Assembly: GCA_027316975.1 (NCBI GenBank)
Contig: DAHVFL010000025.1
Coordinates: 1-18,930, forward strand
Length of the DNA: 18,930 bases
Direction: 5' to 3'
Origin: Chloroflexota bacterium
GTDB taxonomy: Bacteria > Chloroflexota > Ktedonobacteria > Ktedonobacterales > Ktedonobacteraceae
A program made the translations under genes and the position numbers. Below are positions 15,620 to 18,930 of the stretch, in pieces; positions within the stretch are counted from its first letter, which is position 1; every line of letters starts with the position of its first letter. The notes beneath the pieces are model-generated. The model worked only from the letters and a program-made list of their open reading frames with translations. It did no database searches and was not told where the DNA came from.

Positions 15620-16495
15620 CTAACCATGCTGCCATACCTCTTCTATCTTTGCCAATCCTGCTGCCTGCCGTAATGCTCGCAGCGCTGCCACAGCGCTCGT
15701 GCGCCTCCGGTAATCGGCTGAGGCGCGTTGATCGCTGATGGGGCGCGTCTCATCGCGCGCGATTTCTGCTGCCTGTCGCAAGTTCTCTTCGGTGGGAGAC
15801 TGCCCCAGCAGGGCTTCTTCAGCCTTTCTTGCGCGTAAGGGAATCGGCGCGACCGCTCCCAGCACCAGGTGGGCCATAGTGATGATGCCCTCGCGGACAA
15901 GGAGCGAGGCGGCAGCATTGACAATAGAAATATCTTCAGCCGTGCGGTATATCTTGTAAAACCCTCCGCCCATCTTTCTCGTGGTATCGAGCGGAATGCG
16001 TAGTTCGCGAATCAATTCATGCTCGCGCGCACTTTTACCGGGACCTGTAAAGAACTGTTCCAACGGTACAATACGTTCTCCCTGTATACCAGTCAATACG
16101 ACTTGCGCATCCAGTACCAGCAGCGCGGGCGGCGTGTCGGCGGAAGGCAACGCTGAGGCGACATTCCCGGCTAACGTAGCCGTATTGCGTATATTGGGCG
16201 AGGCGCACAGCGCAGCCCCCTGCGCCAGCACACCATGCGCAAGCCCCTGCGCCTCTGGATGCCGCGCAACTGTCCGCATGGTCGCGCCCGCGCCAATACA
16301 CAGCCAGTTCTCTTCGTGACGAATATAGTCTAATCCCAGCTTGCGAATATCGACAACCTCGCGCACTCCCACCATATAGCGCGGGTTGACCAGCAGGTCG
16401 GTTCCACCCGCGATAACAGCACATCCCTCTTCCGCGAGTAATGCTACAGCTTCGCTAATGGTTGTGGGGCAGTGATAAGCGGTAATGTTGAGCAT
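15620..16495 (-). CDS. FAD-binding subunit of molybdenum hydroxylase
   Basis: Medium subunit, 291 residues, of the three-subunit molybdenum hydroxylase; it holds FAD and passes electrons to the final acceptor. The FAD signatures are AGGTDLLV (29-36) and TLAGNVASALPSAD (107-120), both complete, followed by the CO-dehydrogenase-flavoprotein-type C-terminal domain from about 170. ATG at 16495 is the only usable start because an in-frame TAG stands four codons upstream. The Shine-Dalgarno AAGGAGGG is 17 bases away, which is unusually far; a small GTTG/CAAC hairpin in between could shorten the distance. It is the first of the structural genes, with its own promoter-like sequence, and overlaps the small downstream gene if the longer start of that gene is used. 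Confidence 0.95.
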   Translation of the reverse strand: MLNITAYHCPTTISEAVALLAEEGCAVIAGGTDLLVNPRYMVGVREVVDIRKLGLDYIRHEENWLCIGAGATMRTVARHPEAQGLAHGVLAQGAALCASPNIRNTATLAGNVASALPSADTPPALLVLDAQVVLTGIQGERIVPLEQFFTGPGKSAREHELIRELRIPLDTTRKMGGGFYKIYRTAEDISIVNAAASLLVREGIITMAHLVLGAVAPIPLRARKAEEALLGQSPTEENLRQAAEIARDETRPISDQRASADYRRRTSAVAALRALRQAAGLAKIEEVWQHG

Positions 16496-16530
16496 AATTT
16501 GTTGCTAGCCAACCCTCCTTGTTTGCCTGA

Positions 16531-16560
16531 ATCATATCATGTAGCCTGCATTTGAGACAA
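16531..16560 (-). promoter_or_regulatory. Candidate promoter of the molybdenum-hydroxylase structural genes
   Basis: Minus strand TTGTCT (16560-16555), 18-base spacer, TATGAT (16536-16531). It is preceded by palindromic sequences and followed by the AAGGAGGG of the FAD-subunit gene. It contains the same 13-base core as the promoter at 14704-14732. Confidence 0.5.
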
Positions 16561-16588
16561 GCGCGCGACATGCTCATGCTTGTAGAAG

Positions 16589-16633
16589 GGACAACCTCCA
16601 TAAGCGTTCATTTCATGGCGGGCCAGGTTGTCC
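16589..16633. repeat. Inverted repeat upstream of the FAD-subunit promoter
   Basis: Perfect 9-bp arms GGACAACCT (16589-16597) and AGGTTGTCC (16625-16633), 27 bases apart, with a nested CCAT/ATGG. It lies just upstream of the -35 box on the minus strand, a position for an activator site or a transcript-end hairpin. Confidence 0.5.
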
Positions 16634-16665
16634 TACCCCATCGAGCCTGTCATCCCTTGTCGTCC

Positions 16666-16738
16666 CCTGTCATTCTGAGCGAAGCGAAGAATCTCCGTTG
16701 CGGCGCATCAGATTCTTCGCTTCGCTCAGAATGACAGG
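16666..16738. repeat. Large perfect inverted repeat (29-bp arms), dispersed hairpin element
   Basis: Arms 16666-16694 and 16710-16738 are perfectly complementary around a 15-base loop. Each arm itself contains the small palindrome ATTCT...AGAAT. A related single copy lies at 10734-10762. It starts 22 bases after the YqeB-like gene stop on the minus strand, so it may end the regulator/maturation transcript. It looks like a REP/MITE-type mobile repeat; no transposase is nearby. Confidence 0.85.
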
Positions 16739-16760
16739 CGAAGGTACCCTGGAAACTCGC

Positions 16761-17570
16761 TCATATTCTCTGCAAAAAGTACATCACGGCTTCCAGCACA
16801 CCGCCACTTACGGCGCGTGACTTATCAGAAATGGTGAAGCAGTGTGCGCGTGTGGCGCGTGGGTCTACATCGCCCACCTTCATTCCGGCATAGACAGTGA
16901 GTCCGTCGCGTGCCAGCCCGCGCACAATACCGGGTATGGCCGCGATAATAGGGCTGCTCGTCTCACCCTCTTTAACGAGAGCAACCGCCTCGCCCGCCTG
17001 CACCCGGTCCCCGATCTGGCGCGCACCGTAGAGCAATCCGGCGCATGGTGCGCGCAATAAGCGTTCCGCAGCATAGCCGCCGATCATACCCGGCACGCCT
17101 GTATTGGGTTCAGCGTATCCCTGCGCATACACGCGCCCCAGGTTGTGTCCGCGATTGGTCTCAATGACAGCGTGTGCATCTTTGCCAGCCTCGTAACCGG
17201 GGCCGAGCGCGATGACAACGGGTGCATCATGAATCGAAATGCCGCTATTACGTTTTGAGAGCGTTGCTTCGACCAGCACAGCCGGGCGCAGAGCCTTGAC
17301 GAATGCTCCATCAGCATCAACTACCACCGGAACCTCGCCGCGCGCGAAGGCCCGCGTCACATCGTCGAGCGTGGATACATGGCACGCTGTGATACCCTCT
17401 ACGGTGATGTGTCCCAGGGTAACGGCTTCGGCAAAGGCAACCGTGCGGCGCAACACCGTTGGCTGTGCCAGCTCGCTTGCTATAACCGTAAAGCCGGCTC
17501 GTGTCAGTCGGTGAATAACCCCGGTGGCGAGGTCGCCAGCCCCTTTAACCGCAATGAGAGGAATATCCAT
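16761..17570 (-). CDS. yqeB: YqeB/EF2563-family molybdenum hydroxylase accessory protein
   Basis: Cytosolic protein of the YqeB family, known from gene clusters of selenium-dependent molybdenum hydroxylases and thought to help mature them; the exact reaction is unknown. The 269 residues begin with a dinucleotide-binding-like strand-loop, VKGAGDLATGVIHRL, and continue with the family-typical RRTVAFAEAV and a C-terminal barrel-sandwich-like region containing APCAGLLYGARQIGDRVQAGE. I prefer ATG at 17570, with GAAGG five bases upstream; ATG at 17582 adds four residues and lies two bases after the IclR stop, so coupled initiation there is possible. It sits between the IclR regulator and the hydroxylase genes on the same strand. 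It is not XdhC, the usual sulfurating chaperone, which is absent here. Confidence 0.85.
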   Translation of the reverse strand: MDIPLIAVKGAGDLATGVIHRLTRAGFTVIASELAQPTVLRRTVAFAEAVTLGHITVEGITACHVSTLDDVTRAFARGEVPVVVDADGAFVKALRPAVLVEATLSKRNSGISIHDAPVVIALGPGYEAGKDAHAVIETNRGHNLGRVYAQGYAEPNTGVPGMIGGYAAERLLRAPCAGLLYGARQIGDRVQAGEAVALVKEGETSSPIIAAIPGIVRGLARDGLTVYAGMKVGDVDPRATRAHCFTISDKSRAVSGGVLEAVMYFLQRI

Positions 17571-17584
17571 ATGTGCCTTCATCG

Positions 17585-18370
17585 TTAGTGCCAGCCGAGG
17601 TAGCGCAGCGCCTGCGATATTTCTTGTCCGGCGCGAGTGACAGCCGTGATGAACTCGGCCTGTTTAGGGCTACAACGCTCGCTCGGCCCTCCGATTGAGA
17701 CAGCCGCGACGATTATCCCCAGATGGTCGAGGACGGGCGCGGCTATGGCCTCGATGCCCTCTTCCATTTCGCTTTGCGAGACGGCATAGCCGCGCTGCCG
17801 CACCAGGCGCAGTTCTTCTAACAACAGCCGCGGGTCGGTAATGGTATTTTCTGTATACCGGGTCAAGGGAGTTGAATTGAGAATTTCGCGCAGGCGCGTC
17901 TCCCACTGGTAGGCCAGCAGCACTTTGCCCGTCGAGACGGCGTGGGCAGGGAGATGCTGGCCCGGAACATTCACGGCCCGCACGAAGTAATAGGAGTCTT
18001 CGGTATCGATAATGATTGCCTCCATACCCTCAAGTACCGCCAGGTGAACAGATTCGTGCGTTTGATCGCGCAGCGCCATCAAGATAGGTCTCGCTGATTT
18101 ACGCACCGCGTGCGAATTGAGGATGCTCGCGCCCAGTGCTGTGACGCGCAAGCTCAAGGCGTATTTATGACTGTCCTCGTCCTGTACCAGTAGCCCCTCG
18201 TTCACCAGCGCCGTCACCAGCCGGTGAGTCGTGGACTTGGGCAGACCAGTCACAGTTGACAGGTCGGTAATGCCCAGATGCCTCGCATTGCCGAGGGCAC
18301 GCAGCACACTCGCAACACGATGCACGATATGCACCGTTGTTTCTCCCTCGACAGGTTCTCCATGTCGCAT
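17585..18370 (-). CDS. IclR-family transcriptional regulator
   Basis: 261 residues. An N-terminal winged helix-turn-helix (about 12-75; TDLSTVTGLPKSTTHRLV is the HTH) is followed by the IclR effector-binding domain (about 85-255), which senses a small aromatic or carboxylic metabolite. ATG at 18370 follows GGGGG at four bases. It is first in a run of minus-strand genes for a molybdenum hydroxylase and divergent from a CocE-type hydrolase, so it probably controls one or both. A TTGACA/TATACT promoter and two overlapping palindromes just upstream suggest autoregulation. Whether it represses or activates cannot be told. Confidence 0.95.
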   Translation of the reverse strand: MRHGEPVEGETTVHIVHRVASVLRALGNARHLGITDLSTVTGLPKSTTHRLVTALVNEGLLVQDEDSHKYALSLRVTALGASILNSHAVRKSARPILMALRDQTHESVHLAVLEGMEAIIIDTEDSYYFVRAVNVPGQHLPAHAVSTGKVLLAYQWETRLREILNSTPLTRYTENTITDPRLLLEELRLVRQRGYAVSQSEMEEGIEAIAAPVLDHLGIIVAAVSIGGPSERCSPKQAEFITAVTRAGQEISQALRYLGWH

Positions 18371-18396
18371 AAAACCCCCAGAGCAGGCGTTGTTTT

Positions 18397-18420
18397 CTAT
18401 TCAATGGAATAGCGTTCCAT
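18397..18420. promoter_or_regulatory. Overlapping palindromes, candidate IclR operator
   Basis: CTATTC-AATG-GAATAG (18397-18412) overlaps ATGGAA-TAGCG-TTCCAT (18404-18420). The second resembles the TGGAA...TTCCA arrangement described for IclR-type operators. It lies between the -10 box and the start codon of the IclR gene, a position suited to autorepression. Confidence 0.5.
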
Positions 18421-18432
18421 CGATATGCAGAG

Positions 18433-18462
18433 AGTATATGCAATGATGCTCTGGGGTGTCAA
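18433..18462 (-). promoter_or_regulatory. Promoter of the IclR gene
   Basis: Minus strand perfect TTGACA (18462-18457), 18-base spacer, TATACT (18438-18433). The spacer contains CCCCAGAGCA, whose perfect complement (18376-18385) overlaps the GGGGG ribosome-binding site of the gene. Confidence 0.65.
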
Positions 18463-18470
18463 GCATGGTT

Positions 18471-18523
18471 TATAGCAATGCAAGCAGGGCGACCGCGAAG
18501 GTCGTCCTGCTTGCATTGCTATA
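18471..18523. repeat. Long perfect hairpin in the divergent intergenic region
   Basis: 18-bp perfect arms (18471-18488 and 18506-18523), one G-T pair, then CGACC/GGTCG around the five-base loop GCGAA: 53 bases almost fully paired. It lies between the IclR promoter and the hydrolase promoter. It does not look like a terminator because no U-tract follows; a small mobile repeat or regulatory element is more likely. Confidence 0.8.
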
Positions 18524-18545
18524 GACTGAACGGAAATTGTATGAT
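18516..18545 (+). promoter_or_regulatory. Candidate promoter of the CocE-type hydrolase
   Basis: TTGCTA (18516-18521), 18-base spacer, TATGAT (18540-18545), five of six in the -10. The -35 overlaps the right arm of the long hairpin. Confidence 0.35.
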
Positions 18546-18607
18546 GGTGGCAAGTTACGGAACTTATTTGAAGAGTTACTACAATTTAAGAAGGGGCATG
18601 ACATATA

Positions 18608-18930
18608 ATGGCAATGCAAATGGGTCAAGAGATCGTTGTTGATTTCGATGTGCCAGCTAAAATGCGCGATGGCACAATGCTGCGTGCGAACATTTACCGG
18701 CCGGCGGGTGAGGGAAAGTGGCCTGTACTGCTGACCCGCCTCCCCTATGGCAAAGATTTTCCGATTGGTAATTCGGTTATCGACCCGGCGCAGGTGGCGC
18801 GGCGCGGCTACGTGGTGGTCGTGCAGGATACGCGGGGGCGTTTGGCCTCGGAAGGGGCATGGGTACCGTTCGTCAACGAGGCGCAAGATGGGTATGATAC
18901 CGTCGCGTGGGCGGCGCAACTGCCCTATAG
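18608..18930 (+). CDS. CocE/NonD-family hydrolase (X-Pro dipeptidyl-peptidase S15 type), N-terminal part
   Basis: Start of an alpha/beta-hydrolase of the S15/CocE family, which cleaves esters, amides or acyl-dipeptides; 107 residues are visible before the right edge. MRDGTMLRANIYRP (19-32), the strand WPVLLTRLPYGK (38-49) and the oxyanion-region strand GYVVVVQDTRGR (67-78), then DGYDTVAWAAQLPY, are typical. The nucleophilic serine (GxSYxG) should follow about ten residues past the edge. ATG at 18608 follows AAGGGG at about 11 bases, rather far; in-frame ATGs at 18614 and 18620 are alternatives. No signal peptide, so probably cytosolic. It is divergent from the IclR gene and may share its regulation and a substrate pathway with the molybdenum hydroxylase. 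Confidence 0.92.
   Translation, partial: MAMQMGQEIVVDFDVPAKMRDGTMLRANIYRPAGEGKWPVLLTRLPYGKDFPIGNSVIDPAQVARRGYVVVVQDTRGRLASEGAWVPFVNEAQDGYDTVAWAAQLPY

Overview
The window looks like a chromosomal piece of a moderately GC-rich, free-living heterotroph with many transport and oxidative-catabolism genes. My best guess is Chloroflexota, class Ktedonobacteria. This rests on three things: the remnant of an Rpn/YhgA-type nuclease with an REEG-repeat tail, the dispersed hairpin repeat built on TTCGCTTCGCTCAG, and the general flavour of the proteins. It is inference, because no rRNA or tRNA is present. I see no CRISPR array and no intact transposase.

Layout. (1) 1-1454, minus: a fold-type I PLP aminotransferase cut by the left edge. 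(2) 1651-2346, minus: an unrecognised protein with a Pro/Gln/Tyr repeat tail and a His-rich end. (3) 2699-4858, plus: a two-gene restriction-modification cassette, a TSPPY DNA methyltransferase followed by a probable PD-(D/E)xK nuclease of the QxK variety. This stretch looks more AT-rich than the catabolic genes to the right. (4) 4921-9256, minus: a complete ABC importer operon transcribed binding lipoprotein, permease, permease, ATPase, with a strong hairpin after the binding-protein gene and a palindrome over its promoter. (5) 9795-10721, plus: an NMN adenylyltransferase-like nucleotidyltransferase. (6) 10780-11481, minus: a tandem FHA-domain protein. (7) 11517-18370, minus: a molybdenum-hydroxylase (xanthine dehydrogenase family) locus. 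In transcription order it holds an IclR regulator, a YqeB-type maturation protein, the FAD subunit, a small primase-C-terminus-like winged-helix protein, the [2Fe-2S] subunit, a truncated Rpn-type nuclease and the molybdopterin subunit. (8) 18608 to the right edge, plus: a CocE/NonD-family hydrolase, divergent from the IclR gene.

How it fits together. The molybdenum hydroxylase has all three classical subunits (FAD, 2x[2Fe-2S], Mo-pterin), a dedicated maturation gene and a local regulator, so it should hydroxylate a heterocycle or aldehyde when the IclR effector is present. The divergent hydrolase may act on the same substrate class. The YqeB protein hints that the enzyme could belong to the selenium-dependent molybdenum hydroxylases. 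The locus is unusual in two ways: a small DNA-binding-like gene sits inside the structural operon, and the decayed nuclease gene, with its own promoter-like sequence, separates the FeS and Mo subunits. The most plausible under-described items are the restriction-modification pair and this molybdenum-hydroxylase locus.
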